Both the position numbers and the translations under genes were made by a program. From Firmicutes bacterium OM04-13BH (GTDB lineage: Bacteria; Bacillota; Clostridia; Lachnospirales; Lachnospiraceae), in the NCBI GenBank assembly GCA_003481745.1, contig QULP01000009.1, forward strand, positions 40,088-104,087: 64,000 nucleotides of DNA, given 5' to 3'. The notes beneath the pieces were generated by a model that was not told the origin of the DNA, searched no databases, and saw nothing but the letters and a program-made list of their open reading frames with translations. This document shows positions 8,343-17,189 of the stretch, one piece after another (position 1 is the first letter of the stretch; every line of letters begins with the position of its first letter).

Positions 8343-10457
8343 ATGGAAAATAAAAATACAACTGATGAAACATTTAACACCGTTATTGAACCACATAATC
8401 ACAGAGCCATTATCGGCTTTGATAAAAACGGAATCCCAAAGGTTTTAGTACCGGTCAGCGGTCATACTCATAAACATATTGATGAAAACGGCAACGAATA
8501 TGAACACAGCCATGAAGAAGTCTTTACCGAGGACTACAGGAAAGCGGTTTCTGCTTACCGCAAAACCTTTCCAACCAAACAGGATGTGCTTGATAATGTT
8601 CCAGACCCTGCTGTAAAAGAAATGATGCTTCGAATGGAACAGCTTGGATATGACACTGCATTTGACCGTTTTGATAAACAACAGCCACAATGTACCTTTG
8701 GTTTAAGCGGAACCTGCTGTCGTATCTGTAACATGGGTCCTTGTAAAATCACCCCGAAGTCTCCTCGCGGAGTCTGTGGTGCAGATGCCGACTTAATTGT
8801 CGCAAGAAATCTTCTGCGTGGTGCTGCTGCCGGTGCTGCCCAACACGGGATGCACGCCAGAGAATTGCTCTTAATGTTAAAATGGGCTGCCCAGGGCAAA
8901 CTTGACCTTCCCATCATCGGAGAATACAAAGTACGCTCCATGGCAGAAGCCTTCGGAATCAAAACTAAAAAACGTACGTTAAAAAACATTGCAATTGACC
9001 TTGCAGATACTCTGCTTGATGATTTATCCAGAACCGAGCCGGATGAATACAAAGTCATTTCTGCCTGTGCAACTCCAGAACGCCAGAAAGTATGGAAAGA
9101 CCTTGATATTCTTCCAATCAGTGCTTACCACGAAGTTTTTGAAGCTTATCATAAAACCGGATGTGCGACAGATGGCGACTGGGAAAGTGTTATGAAACAG
9201 TTTTTGCGCTGTGGACTCGCTTTTACTTTTAGCGGGGTCGTTTCCACTTCCATTGCAACAGATGCCCTGCTCGGGGTCGGTGACCGTGTCACTTCCAAAG
9301 TAAATATCGGTGCCCTCAAAAAAGGCTATGTCAACATTGCAGTTCACGGACATCTTCCGGTTCTGGTAAAAGAAATTGTAAAAGCCGGACAAAGTGAAGA
9401 ACTCTTAAACCTTGCAAAAGAAAAAGGAGCAAAAGGTATCCAGTTTTATGGAATCTGCTGTTCCGGTCTCTCCGCAATGTACCGCTATGAAGGAGTCATT
9501 CCTCTTTCTAATGCTGTCAGCGCAGAACTGGTACTTGGAACAGGTGCGCTTGACCTCTGGGTTGCCGACGTACAGGAAGTTTATCCGGCTATCATGGATG
9601 TAGCACGCTGTTTTAAAACAACGGTTGTTACTACTCATGATTCTGCCCGCCTTCCAGGTGCAGAACACATCGGATATGACCACCATCACTCCAATGTTGC
9701 CGAAACCAAAGCAATTGCAAAACGGATTGTCATGCGTGCCATCGAAAGTTTTGAAGCAAGAAAAGGCATTCCGGTCTTTATTCCAAAACACGAAGTGGAA
9801 GCAGAAGTCGGATTTTCTGTTGAATACATCTGTAAAAAATACGGCAGTTTCAAACCGATTGCCGACGCCATCCGCTCCGGCAAGATTCTCGGAGTAGTCA
9901 ATATGGTTGGATGTAACAATCCAAAAGTCCTTTATGAAAAAGCAATCTTAGATGTCTGTGATGTACTGTTAAAAAATAACGTACTTATTATCACAAACGG
10001 ATGTGCTTCCTTCCCTCTTATGAAAATGGGATACTGTCAGACTTCTGAATTTGCCTACAGTAAATGCGGGGATGGTTTAAGAGAATTTTTAAATCCGGAT
10101 ATGCCTCCCGTATGGCATGTTGGAGAATGTATTGACAATACCCGTTCTTCTGGTATTTTCGGAGGAATTGCCGGTGAATTTAACAAAGCACTCTACGAAA
10201 TGCCATTTGCTTTTTCCTCACCGGAATGGTCCAATGAAAAAGGAATCGATGCCGCTCTTGGCTTCCGCTTAAACGGAATCAGCTCCTACCATTGTGTAGA
10301 AGCTCCAATTCACGGTTCTTCTAAAGTCATTGAGTTCTTAAAAGAAGGAACGAAAAAAACACTTCATTCTGCAATGATTGTCGATGCCGACCCTGTTGCA
10401 CTTGGCGAAAAAATTGTCGCAGATATGAAAGAAAAACGAAAACAATTAGGAATTTAA
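8343..10457 (+). CDS. cooS: carbon-monoxide-dehydrogenase family protein with altered active-site cluster motif
   Basis: Homologue of the anaerobic Ni-Fe CO dehydrogenase catalytic subunit, 704 residues. Cluster D/B cysteines are present (C117, C125, C126, C129, C134, C145). Of the C-cluster ligands known from Carboxydothermus CODH-II, equivalents are seen in HGH 335-337, C373 (GICCSG), C524 (VGCNNPK), C554 (TNGCAS) and C596 (GECIDN), with Lys633 matching K563. The position of CODH-II Cys333 is Glu412 (VADVQEVYP instead of the usual DxQC). An extra N-terminal stretch of about 60 residues is His-rich (HTHKH...EHSH). No ACS, cooF or cooC is nearby; a NitT/TauT ABC transporter follows. The family is certain; CO oxidation is doubtful, and a hybrid-cluster-like activity is possible. 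Confidence 0.9.
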   Translation: MENKNTTDETFNTVIEPHNHRAIIGFDKNGIPKVLVPVSGHTHKHIDENGNEYEHSHEEVFTEDYRKAVSAYRKTFPTKQDVLDNVPDPAVKEMMLRMEQLGYDTAFDRFDKQQPQCTFGLSGTCCRICNMGPCKITPKSPRGVCGADADLIVARNLLRGAAAGAAQHGMHARELLLMLKWAAQGKLDLPIIGEYKVRSMAEAFGIKTKKRTLKNIAIDLADTLLDDLSRTEPDEYKVISACATPERQKVWKDLDILPISAYHEVFEAYHKTGCATDGDWESVMKQFLRCGLAFTFSGVVSTSIATDALLGVGDRVTSKVNIGALKKGYVNIAVHGHLPVLVKEIVKAGQSEELLNLAKEKGAKGIQFYGICCSGLSAMYRYEGVIPLSNAVSAELVLGTGALDLWVADVQEVYPAIMDVARCFKTTVVTTHDSARLPGAEHIGYDHHHSNVAETKAIAKRIVMRAIESFEARKGIPVFIPKHEVEAEVGFSVEYICKKYGSFKPIADAIRSGKILGVVNMVGCNNPKVLYEKAILDVCDVLLKNNVLIITNGCASFPLMKMGYCQTSEFAYSKCGDGLREFLNPDMPPVWHVGECIDNTRSSGIFGGIAGEFNKALYEMPFAFSSPEWSNEKGIDAALGFRLNGISSYHCVEAPIHGSSKVIEFLKEGTKKTLHSAMIVDADPVALGEKIVADMKEKRKQLGI

Positions 10458-10479
10458 CTATAATTAAAGGAGTATAACC

Positions 10480-11445
10480 ATGAAATTCAAACGCTTACTT
10501 ACATTTGCTTTAGCCGCTACACTTTCTTTTAGTGCTCTGACCGGCTGCGGTACCACAAATCCAGACTCTACCTCAGCCGCTGACACTACAAAAACAGACT
10601 CTTCAAAAACCAATATTACCTTAGGCTATCTGCCAATCACACATGCACTGGCTGTGTTTGAGACAAAAGAACTTTTAGATAAAAAATCCGACAGCGATAT
10701 TGAAGTCACTCTTCAAAAATTCAGTTCCTGGACGGATTTAATGGATGCACTGAACTCCGGAAAAATCGATGGTGCTTCTGTTCTCGTTGAACTTGCAATG
10801 GGAGCCGTAAGTAACGGAATTGACTTAAAGGCTGCTGCTCTTGGTCATAAAGACGGAAATGTTGTCATCGTATCTGATGATATTTCAGATGTCCGTGATT
10901 TAAAAGGAAAAACTTTTGCAATTCCTTCTAATCAGTCCTCACACAATATCTTATTAAATGACATGCTTGCACTTGGCGACTTAAGTATTGATGATATCAA
11001 TGTGGTACAGCTTGCTCCATCTGAAATGCCTTCTTCCCTTGCAAGCGGTTCCATTGATGGATACTGTGTTGCAGAACCATTTGGCGCACAGGCTGTTGTA
11101 CAGGGTTACGGTCACGTATTATATGATTCCACTGATTTATGGCAGGATTCTATCTGCTGTGCACTCGTATTTAACGGCGGATTCCTTGATAAGAATAAAG
11201 AGGCCGCAGACGAATTTCTTTCTACATACAAAGAAGCCGGAAGTTTATTGGACGAAGGAATCGCAAAAGAAGTAGCTGAAAAATACTTAGGACAGGACGA
11301 AAAAACTCTTGATGTCTCATTAGAATGGATTCATTACGATGACCTTGACATCTCACTTGATGATTATGAACAATTAAGTGAAAAAGTAAAAGAATACGGA
11401 ATCAACGATAATCCACCGTCCTACAATGATTTCATTTACCAGTAA
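10480..11445 (+). CDS. NitT/TauT-type ABC transporter substrate-binding lipoprotein
   Basis: Extracytoplasmic solute receptor of the SsuA/TauA/NrtA/ThiY superfamily, 321 residues, held in the membrane by a lipid on Cys23 (lipobox LTGC after a hydrophobic signal peptide). Typical features are LGYLPITHALAVFE at the start of the mature domain, DLKGKTFAIPSNQSSHN (hinge and ligand lobe) and GYCVAEPFGAQAV. It begins 22 bases after the CODH-like gene and 31 bases before the permease, so all four genes are read as one operon. The family binds small anions, sulfonates, aromatic or pyrimidine compounds; the ligand here cannot be named. Confidence 0.88.
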   Translation: MKFKRLLTFALAATLSFSALTGCGTTNPDSTSAADTTKTDSSKTNITLGYLPITHALAVFETKELLDKKSDSDIEVTLQKFSSWTDLMDALNSGKIDGASVLVELAMGAVSNGIDLKAAALGHKDGNVVIVSDDISDVRDLKGKTFAIPSNQSSHNILLNDMLALGDLSIDDINVVQLAPSEMPSSLASGSIDGYCVAEPFGAQAVVQGYGHVLYDSTDLWQDSICCALVFNGGFLDKNKEAADEFLSTYKEAGSLLDEGIAKEVAEKYLGQDEKTLDVSLEWIHYDDLDISLDDYEQLSEKVKEYGINDNPPSYNDFIYQ

Positions 11446-11476
11446 ATCAGTATCCAGATTGTGAGGACAAAAGATT

Positions 11477-12256
11477 ATGTTAAAAAAGACAATACGAACG
11501 ATTCTTTCTTTTGTGGTTGTAGTGGTGCTCTGGCAGACAGCCTGCACCCTCGCCCACACCAATGAAACCCTGTTTCCGTCTCCATATAAAGTATTACAGG
11601 CATTCATTCAGCTTTGTACGACCGGACTGCCGGGAAGTACTTCTTCTGTTATACTTCCTCTTCATATTGAAACCAGTCTTATTCGTTTTGCCATCGGTTA
11701 TTTTTCATCTGCTGTTTCGGCAATTCTGCTTGGACTGTTACTTGGAAGTTTTCCGCGTGTATTTACCTTTATTAATCCGATTCTTCAGATTATCCGCCCG
11801 ATTGCACCCGTTGCTTTCATGCCATTTATCGTATTCTGGTTTGGAATCGGTGATGTACCTGCAATTGTAATCATCTTTATCGCCGGATTTTTCCCAATTC
11901 TGCTCTCTGTTGTCAGTGCAGTTCAAAATGTCGATAAAATCTATTATAAAATCGCAGACAGCTTCGGTGTAAATAAAGTAAAAACATTATTTTGTATTAT
12001 CTTTCCTGCCATTTTTACCCAGATTTCCAACGCACTTCGTCTGGCACTTGGAACTTCCTGGATTTTCCTTGTATCCGGTGAAATGGTTGGTTCTCAGTCC
12101 GGACTTGGTTTCCTGATTATGGATACAAAAAACTGCATGCGGTTTGACTCTTTACTTGCAACTATGTTAACTATCGGTGTCATCGGTTTTATCTTAGATG
12201 GATTTCTTCGGATAGCTGAGAAACTGATTCGTACAAAATTCGGATTTGGAGCGTAA
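11477..12256 (+). CDS. NitT/TauT-type ABC transporter permease
   Basis: Membrane subunit of 259 residues with six predicted transmembrane helices and the BPD_transp_1 (SsuC/TauC) fold. The EAA-loop is visible around DSFGVNKVKTLFCIIFPAIF, which contacts the ATPase. ATG 11477 follows a GAGGAC ribosome site. It ends three bases before the ATPase start. With only one permease gene, a homodimer is expected. Confidence 0.9.
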   Translation: MLKKTIRTILSFVVVVVLWQTACTLAHTNETLFPSPYKVLQAFIQLCTTGLPGSTSSVILPLHIETSLIRFAIGYFSSAVSAILLGLLLGSFPRVFTFINPILQIIRPIAPVAFMPFIVFWFGIGDVPAIVIIFIAGFFPILLSVVSAVQNVDKIYYKIADSFGVNKVKTLFCIIFPAIFTQISNALRLALGTSWIFLVSGEMVGSQSGLGFLIMDTKNCMRFDSLLATMLTIGVIGFILDGFLRIAEKLIRTKFGFGA

Positions 12257-12259
12257 AAA

Positions 12260-13027
12260 ATGATAGATGTATCAAATGTAACAATTTCTTTTGAAGAAGA
12301 AAATCAAACTCATGTCATTTTAGATGATGTTTCTTTAAATATTGAAAAAGGGGAATTTATCTGCCTGCTTGGACCATCCGGCTGTGGAAAATCTACTCTC
12401 TTAAATGCAATGGCGGGATTTTTAAAACCGACATCCGGCGAAATCAAAATCGAAAATCAGATTGTTCAGAAACCTTCCATGAAATATGTCACCATTTTTC
12501 AAAATTATGGATTGCTTCCATGGAGAACGGTACAAAAGAACGTAGAACTGGGACTTGAGACCCAAAAATACAGTAAAGAAAAGAAAGCCAAAATTGCATC
12601 TCATTATTTAAAAATGGTTGGACTCGAACATGCTGCAAAAAAACGTCCGGCACAGCTTTCCGGTGGTATGCAGCAACGTGTCGCAATTGCCCGTGCCCTT
12701 GCCGTAGAACCGGATATTTTATTTATGGACGAACCATTTGGTGCACTGGATGCCATCACTCGAATGAAACTTCAGACAGACATTCTGGAAATTGCACAGG
12801 ACACAAAAAAGACCGTAGTCTTTGTCACACATGATATTGAAGAAGCCGTCTTTCTTGCCGACCGAATTGTCATAATGTCCGCAAACCCCGGACGAATTAA
12901 GGCTCTCCTTACGGTACAGCTTCCAAAACACAGAGACCGTACTTCCAATGATTTCCTGATGATTCGTGATAAAGTCTACGAAATCTTTAATATGAAATCT
13001 CACGAAACAATTGAATACTATATTTAA
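12260..13027 (+). CDS. NitT/TauT-type ABC transporter ATP-binding protein
   Basis: Cytoplasmic ATPase of 255 residues powering the adjacent permease. Walker A GPSGCGKST (about residues 38-46), Q-loop TIFQNYGLLPW, signature LSGGMQQR, Walker B DILFMDEPFGALD and the H-loop VFVTHDIEEA are all intact. It resembles SsuB/TauB. It is the last gene of the CODH-like operon and is followed by a strong terminator. Confidence 0.92.
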   Translation: MIDVSNVTISFEEENQTHVILDDVSLNIEKGEFICLLGPSGCGKSTLLNAMAGFLKPTSGEIKIENQIVQKPSMKYVTIFQNYGLLPWRTVQKNVELGLETQKYSKEKKAKIASHYLKMVGLEHAAKKRPAQLSGGMQQRVAIARALAVEPDILFMDEPFGALDAITRMKLQTDILEIAQDTKKTVVFVTHDIEEAVFLADRIVIMSANPGRIKALLTVQLPKHRDRTSNDFLMIRDKVYEIFNMKSHETIEYYI

Positions 13028-13062
13028 AAAAGGCATTCGTTTTAATTATTTGTAAAGCATTC

Positions 13063-13097
13063 AAAAAAACCTCTCTGAAATCTCAGAGAGGTTTTTT
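13063..13097. terminator. terminator of the CODH-like/ABC operon
   Basis: AAAACCTCTCTGA / CTCAGAGAGGTTTTTT inverted repeat with a three-base loop; it can also end transcripts of the opposing tRNA-Thr gene. Confidence 0.85.
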
Positions 13098-13100
13098 ACA

Positions 13101-13173
13101 AGCTGCCTAGCGGATTTGAACCGCCGACCTCCGCCTTACCAAGGCGACGCTCTACCAACTGAGCCAAGGCAGC
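13101..13173 (-). tRNA. tRNA-Thr (anticodon GGT)
   Basis: Cloverleaf with 7-bp acceptor GCTGCCT/AGGCAGC, D arm GCTC..GAGC, anticodon loop TTGGTAA between CGCC and GGCG, and T arm with TTCAAAT. CCA is not encoded. Confidence 0.93.
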
Positions 13174-13306
13174 CTGACTTGTGATATCACAAGCCGTTCA
13201 TCACAATTACAGATTCTAGCAAAAATTGTTTGAAATGTCAATACTTTTTGTAATATTTCTTTTATTTTTTATGTTAATGCAAAGATTCTTTTATGAGTCC
13301 TCTCAA

Positions 13307-13900
13307 TTAACGCGAATCCAGCGACAATTCTTTGATTTTGCCACGGATTCGCTGTAGTGCATTGTCAATTGATTTTGGTGTTTTTTCCATAAGTACTGCA
13401 ATCTGCGTATAAGTCTTTCCTTCAAGATACAAATCCAGCACCTCGTTTTCAAATTCGCTTAAACATTCCCGAATTTTATTACGCATCTGCTCCGTATTTT
13501 CTCTGTCAATCACAATCGTTTCCGGATTCTGCTGGCTGAAATCAAATGCTTCTAAAAGTGGAGAATCGTCTCCACTTAAAGAGACATACGCATTGAGTGG
13601 TTTATGTTTTTTCCTTCCTGAAACTTCGATTGCCTTACAAAGCTGCCGTACTACGCAGAGATTTGCAAACGTCGAAAACAGCGTATTTTTATCCGGCTGA
13701 TAATCACGGACTGCCTGAAAGAGTCCAATCATTCCCTCCTGAATCAAATCTTCTGTCTCTCCACCTGCTAAAAACATCGCATGTGCCTTTTTTAAGACCA
13801 GCCCCTTATATTTGTTGAGCAGATACGTTTCCACGCTTTGGTTACCATTACGAAGCTGTACAATTAATTCTTCATCCGTATATTGTTGTAAATCTTTCAT
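13307..13900 (-). CDS. sigH: RNA polymerase sigma factor SigH (Spo0H-like)
   Basis: Sigma-70 family factor of 197 residues. Region 2 is recognisable in GETEDLIQEGMIGLFQAVRDY (core and -10 recognition) and region 4 in LYLEGKTYTQIAVLMEKTPKSIDNALQRIRGKI (helix-turn-helix for -35). The place after cysE-cysS-mrnC-rlmB matches Bacillus and Clostridia, where sigH follows this block and directs early sporulation and stationary-phase genes. The yacP gene that lies between rlmB and sigH in Bacillus is absent; only 13 bases separate the two genes here. Confidence 0.88.
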   Translation of the reverse strand: MKDLQQYTDEELIVQLRNGNQSVETYLLNKYKGLVLKKAHAMFLAGGETEDLIQEGMIGLFQAVRDYQPDKNTLFSTFANLCVVRQLCKAIEVSGRKKHKPLNAYVSLSGDDSPLLEAFDFSQQNPETIVIDRENTEQMRNKIRECLSEFENEVLDLYLEGKTYTQIAVLMEKTPKSIDNALQRIRGKIKELSLDSR

Positions 13901-13913
13901 CTTTTTATTTTCT

Positions 13914-14657
13914 TTACATTCTCTGTCTTACAATTTCAAACGCCAGAACACCTGCCGCAACTGATGCATTAAGAGAATCAATGTCTCCCTTCATAGGAAT
14001 CGAAGCAATAAAATCACATTTTTCTCTTACTACTCTTGATACACCGTCGCCTTCATTTCCAATGACAAGACCAATTGCACCTTTTAAATCAAGGTCATAC
14101 ATATTTGTTCCACCCATATCTGCGCAGACAAACCACAATCCCTCTTTCTTTAAGTCTTCAATTGTTCTTGCCATATTGGTCACTCTTGCAACCGGTGTAT
14201 AATTTAATGCCCCTGCCGAAGTCCTTGCCACTGTCGCAGTCAGCCCGACCGCACGGTTTTTGGGAATAATGACTCCATGTGCACCTGCCAGATTTGCAGT
14301 ACGGATAATTGCTCCAAGATTATGCGGGTCTTCAATATTATCTAATAAAATAATAAATGGCGGTTCACCCTTTTCTCTTGCCTTTTCTAAAATATCTGAT
14401 ACCTCTGCATAATCATACGCAGCCGTCATTGCAATCACACCCTGATGTTTTCCAGTGTCAGACATCTGATCCAGGCGCTCTTTTTTTACAAAACGCACCA
14501 TTGTATCATGTTTTTTTGCTTCTCGTAAAATCGTTCTTACCGGACCATCCTCACAATGTTCCTGAACAAACAATTTATCAATTACACGACCGGAACGAAA
14601 TGCCTCCAATACTGCATTTCTTCCCTCTACTTTACTTTCCTGGAACTTCTCTTCCAT
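13914..14657 (-). CDS. rlmB: 23S rRNA (guanosine-2'-O-)-methyltransferase RlmB, SpoU family
   Basis: SPOUT-fold, knotted methyltransferase acting on 23S rRNA, 247 residues. The N-terminal substrate-binding domain (VEGRNAVLEAFRSG) and the SpoU motifs (LDNIEDPHNLGAIIRTANLAGAHGVIIP; VIGNEGDGVS; IPMKGDIDSLNASVA) are complete. The ATG at 14657 with AAAGGAG is preferred over an in-frame TTG at 14675. It overlaps the end of mrnC by 26 bases. Confidence 0.94.
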   Translation of the reverse strand: MEEKFQESKVEGRNAVLEAFRSGRVIDKLFVQEHCEDGPVRTILREAKKHDTMVRFVKKERLDQMSDTGKHQGVIAMTAAYDYAEVSDILEKAREKGEPPFIILLDNIEDPHNLGAIIRTANLAGAHGVIIPKNRAVGLTATVARTSAGALNYTPVARVTNMARTIEDLKKEGLWFVCADMGGTNMYDLDLKGAIGLVIGNEGDGVSRVVREKCDFIASIPMKGDIDSLNASVAAGVLAFEIVRQRM

Positions 14658-15081
14658 CCGTTTCTCCTTTTTCAATTCCCTTTTTAATCAACTGTAACAT
14701 TCGCTCCCACTGTTCGGTCAGATATAAATATCCCATCAGAGCTTCAAATCCGGTTGCTCTTCGATAATCAGACATAGTTGCATTTTTTGCCATCGTATAA
14801 GATTTCGCATTTCTGCCTCTCTTATAAACGGCAAGTTCTTCTTCCGTCAGATCCTCTTTTAATTTTTCAATGATTTCAGACTGCGCAGAAGCCTTTACCA
14901 GCTTACTTGCCCTCTGATGCAGTTTATTGACTTGTGCATTGCCTTTTTCTACCAAAACCGTACGAATAACAATCTCATACACGGCATCGCCGATATAAGC
15001 CAGTGTCAGTGGGGAATACGTCTTAATATCCGTATTCCCCAGTGCAAACAGCTCTTTTAAATAACTTAAGCTCGCTTCCAT
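14632..15081 (-). CDS. mrnC: Mini-ribonuclease III
   Basis: RNase III catalytic domain only, 149 residues, without the double-stranded RNA-binding domain. In Bacillus this enzyme matures 23S rRNA ends. The catalytic signature is seen in LTLAYIGDAVYEIVIR and in YRRATGFEALMGYLYL. Translationally coupled on both sides: it overlaps the end of cysS by 16 bases and the start of rlmB by 26. Confidence 0.93.
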   Translation of the reverse strand: MEASLSYLKELFALGNTDIKTYSPLTLAYIGDAVYEIVIRTVLVEKGNAQVNKLHQRASKLVKASAQSEIIEKLKEDLTEEELAVYKRGRNAKSYTMAKNATMSDYRRATGFEALMGYLYLTEQWERMLQLIKKGIEKGETDGREVPGK

Positions 15082-16472
15082 TGTACTCCTTCTCTGGTAT
15101 CTTTTAAGATAATTCCCATATCTGCTAATTTGTCACGGATTTCATCTGCTTTTGCAAAATCTTTTGCTTTTCTTGCAGCCTGACGTTCTTCAATCAGCTT
15201 TTCTACTTCTTCATCTAACACTTCTTCCTTCTTATTTACAATCAATCCTAAGATATCACTTAACCCTACAATCTTATCAAATAAGAACTGTACAAATGCC
15301 TTTGTGCTTTCCGCATCTGTGTTTGTGTTTGCAAGTTTTACAATTTCAAAAATAGCCGCAATAGCATCTGCAGTATTGAAATCATCTTCCATTGCTTCTT
15401 CATATTTTTCCACCAGCGCTTCTACTTCTTTCACAAGCGCAGTTTCTGCTTCTGCATACTCATTGCCCTCTGCTTTTTCCAAATAATGTTTTAACTGCTC
15501 TACGCAGGTTACAATACGTTCTAAGGCATTGCTGGAAGCTTCCATCAATTCTGCACTGAAATTTAACGGACTTCTGTAATGCGCATTGAGCATAAAGAAA
15601 CGAAGCACCTGTAAATCATATTTTTCTCCGATTTCACGTACGGTAAAAAAGTTACCCAGAGATTTTGACATCTTACGATTGTCAATATTTAAAAATGCAT
15701 TATGCATCCAATATCTTGCAAACTGCTTTCCATTACAGCACTCAGACTGTGCAATTTCATTTTCATGATGCGGGAATACTAAATCTTCTCCACCGGCATG
15801 AATATCTATTTCTTCTCCTAAATATTTCTTGGACATAACAGAGCACTCAATGTGCCATCCCGGTCTGCCTTCTCCCCATGGAGATACCCAGAATGGTTCT
15901 CCGTCTTTTTTCGGTTTCCACAATACGAAATCAAGAGGGTCTTCTTTCTGATTTTCACCGGATACCTGAATGGAACGAAAACCAGACTGTAAATCTTCCA
16001 GATTTTTATGAGACAGTTTTCCGTATTCTTTAAAATTCTTTACTCGGAAGTATACGGTTCCATTTACCTCATAAGCAAATCCTTTTTCGATTAAGGTCTG
16101 AATCATGTCAATCATTCCATCGATTTCCTGAGTCGCCAGCGGATGAGTGGTAGCCGGTTTTACATTCATATCTGCCATGTCTTTTTTACATTCTGCAATG
16201 TAACGTTTGGAGATTTCTTCCGCAGACACCCCTTCTTCAATTGCTTTTGCAATGATTTTATCATCTACATCGGTAAAGTTAGAAACATAGTTTACATCAT
16301 AACCTTTGTATTCCATATATCTTCTTACGGTATCGAATACAATCATCGGACGTGCATTTCCAATATGAATAAAGTTGTATACCGTTGGTCCGCACACATA
16401 CATTTTTACTTTTCCTTCTTCAAGCGGTACAAATTCTTCTTTTTTCTTCGTCAGTGTGTTATAAATTTTCAT
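15066..16472 (-). CDS. cysS: cysteine-tRNA ligase
   Basis: Class I aminoacyl-tRNA synthetase of 468 residues that charges tRNA-Cys. CGPTVYNFIHIGNARP carries the HIGH signature and a zinc-ligand Cys; further zinc ligands lie in GWHIECSVM and HHENEIAQSE; the KMSKS loop is KMSKSLGN at about residue 266. The start overlaps the cysE stop by four bases (ATGA). It lies in the cysE-cysS operon under a T-box that should respond to uncharged tRNA-Cys. Confidence 0.96.
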   Translation of the reverse strand: MKIYNTLTKKKEEFVPLEEGKVKMYVCGPTVYNFIHIGNARPMIVFDTVRRYMEYKGYDVNYVSNFTDVDDKIIAKAIEEGVSAEEISKRYIAECKKDMADMNVKPATTHPLATQEIDGMIDMIQTLIEKGFAYEVNGTVYFRVKNFKEYGKLSHKNLEDLQSGFRSIQVSGENQKEDPLDFVLWKPKKDGEPFWVSPWGEGRPGWHIECSVMSKKYLGEEIDIHAGGEDLVFPHHENEIAQSECCNGKQFARYWMHNAFLNIDNRKMSKSLGNFFTVREIGEKYDLQVLRFFMLNAHYRSPLNFSAELMEASSNALERIVTCVEQLKHYLEKAEGNEYAEAETALVKEVEALVEKYEEAMEDDFNTADAIAAIFEIVKLANTNTDAESTKAFVQFLFDKIVGLSDILGLIVNKKEEVLDEEVEKLIEERQAARKAKDFAKADEIRDKLADMGIILKDTREGVQWKRA

Positions 16473-17152
16473 AATTCGTTTTTCTCCTTTTCTTCTCTTA
16501 TCTCCTGCAGCTGATATTCCATTCTCTGTAATTTGGATTTTAACGCTTCATTTTCTTTCTGTAAAGTACGAATATCTTCTAATACCGGGTCTGGCAAATG
16601 AATCTGATCCATATCGCTTCTCGGCACTTTTCTGTTTTCTCTTTTTACAATACGTCCCGGAACACCTACTACGGTACAGTTTGGCGGTACTTCTTCAAGT
16701 ACGACACTTCCTGCTCCAATTTTTGAATTTTCACCAATCGTAAAAGAACCGATAACTTTTGCTCCTGCACTCACCATTACATTATCTCTTAACGTAGGAT
16801 GACGTTTTCCGGTTTCTTTTCCGGTACCTCCAAGCGTAACACCCTGATATAAGGTAACATTATCTCCAATAATTGCTGTCTCTCCAATGATAACACCGTT
16901 TCCATGGTCAATAAACAGCCCTTTTCCAATCTGTGCCCCTGGATGAATTTCAATTCCGGTTTTTCTTGCCGCTCTTTGAGAAATCCATCTTGCAAGAAAA
17001 TAATGTCCATTCTGGTAAAGTTTATGCGCTTTCCGATACTGAATCATAACACGAAAGCTTGGATATAAGAGCACTTCCAGCGGTGTCTTAATCGCCGGGT
17101 CTCTTTCCTGAATCACCTGGAATTCTTCTTTAATATGCTTGATAAATCCCAT
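16469..17152 (-). CDS. cysE: serine O-acetyltransferase
   Basis: First step of cysteine synthesis, making O-acetylserine from serine and acetyl-CoA. The 227-residue protein has an N-terminal helical domain and a left-handed beta helix of hexapeptide repeats, with the signature IDHGNGVIIGETAIIGDNV followed by GVTLGGTGKE. A coiled, charged C-terminal tail (EDIRTLQKENEALKSKLQ...) is longer than in the shortest clostridial forms. It is the first gene of the cysE-cysS-mrnC-rlmB(-sigH) operon and is preceded by a T-box leader. Confidence 0.93.
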   Translation of the reverse strand: MGFIKHIKEEFQVIQERDPAIKTPLEVLLYPSFRVMIQYRKAHKLYQNGHYFLARWISQRAARKTGIEIHPGAQIGKGLFIDHGNGVIIGETAIIGDNVTLYQGVTLGGTGKETGKRHPTLRDNVMVSAGAKVIGSFTIGENSKIGAGSVVLEEVPPNCTVVGVPGRIVKRENRKVPRSDMDQIHLPDPVLEDIRTLQKENEALKSKLQRMEYQLQEIREEKEKNEL

Positions 17153-17189
17153 TTTCTTTCCCTTCTTTTTTGTTTATTCTTAAATTAAC

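Noticed and set aside
8343..13027. A carbonyl-branch Wood-Ljungdahl locus
   Set aside because: No ACS, corrinoid protein, methyltransferase or CooC/CooF genes are next to the CODH homologue, and its active-site motif is altered.
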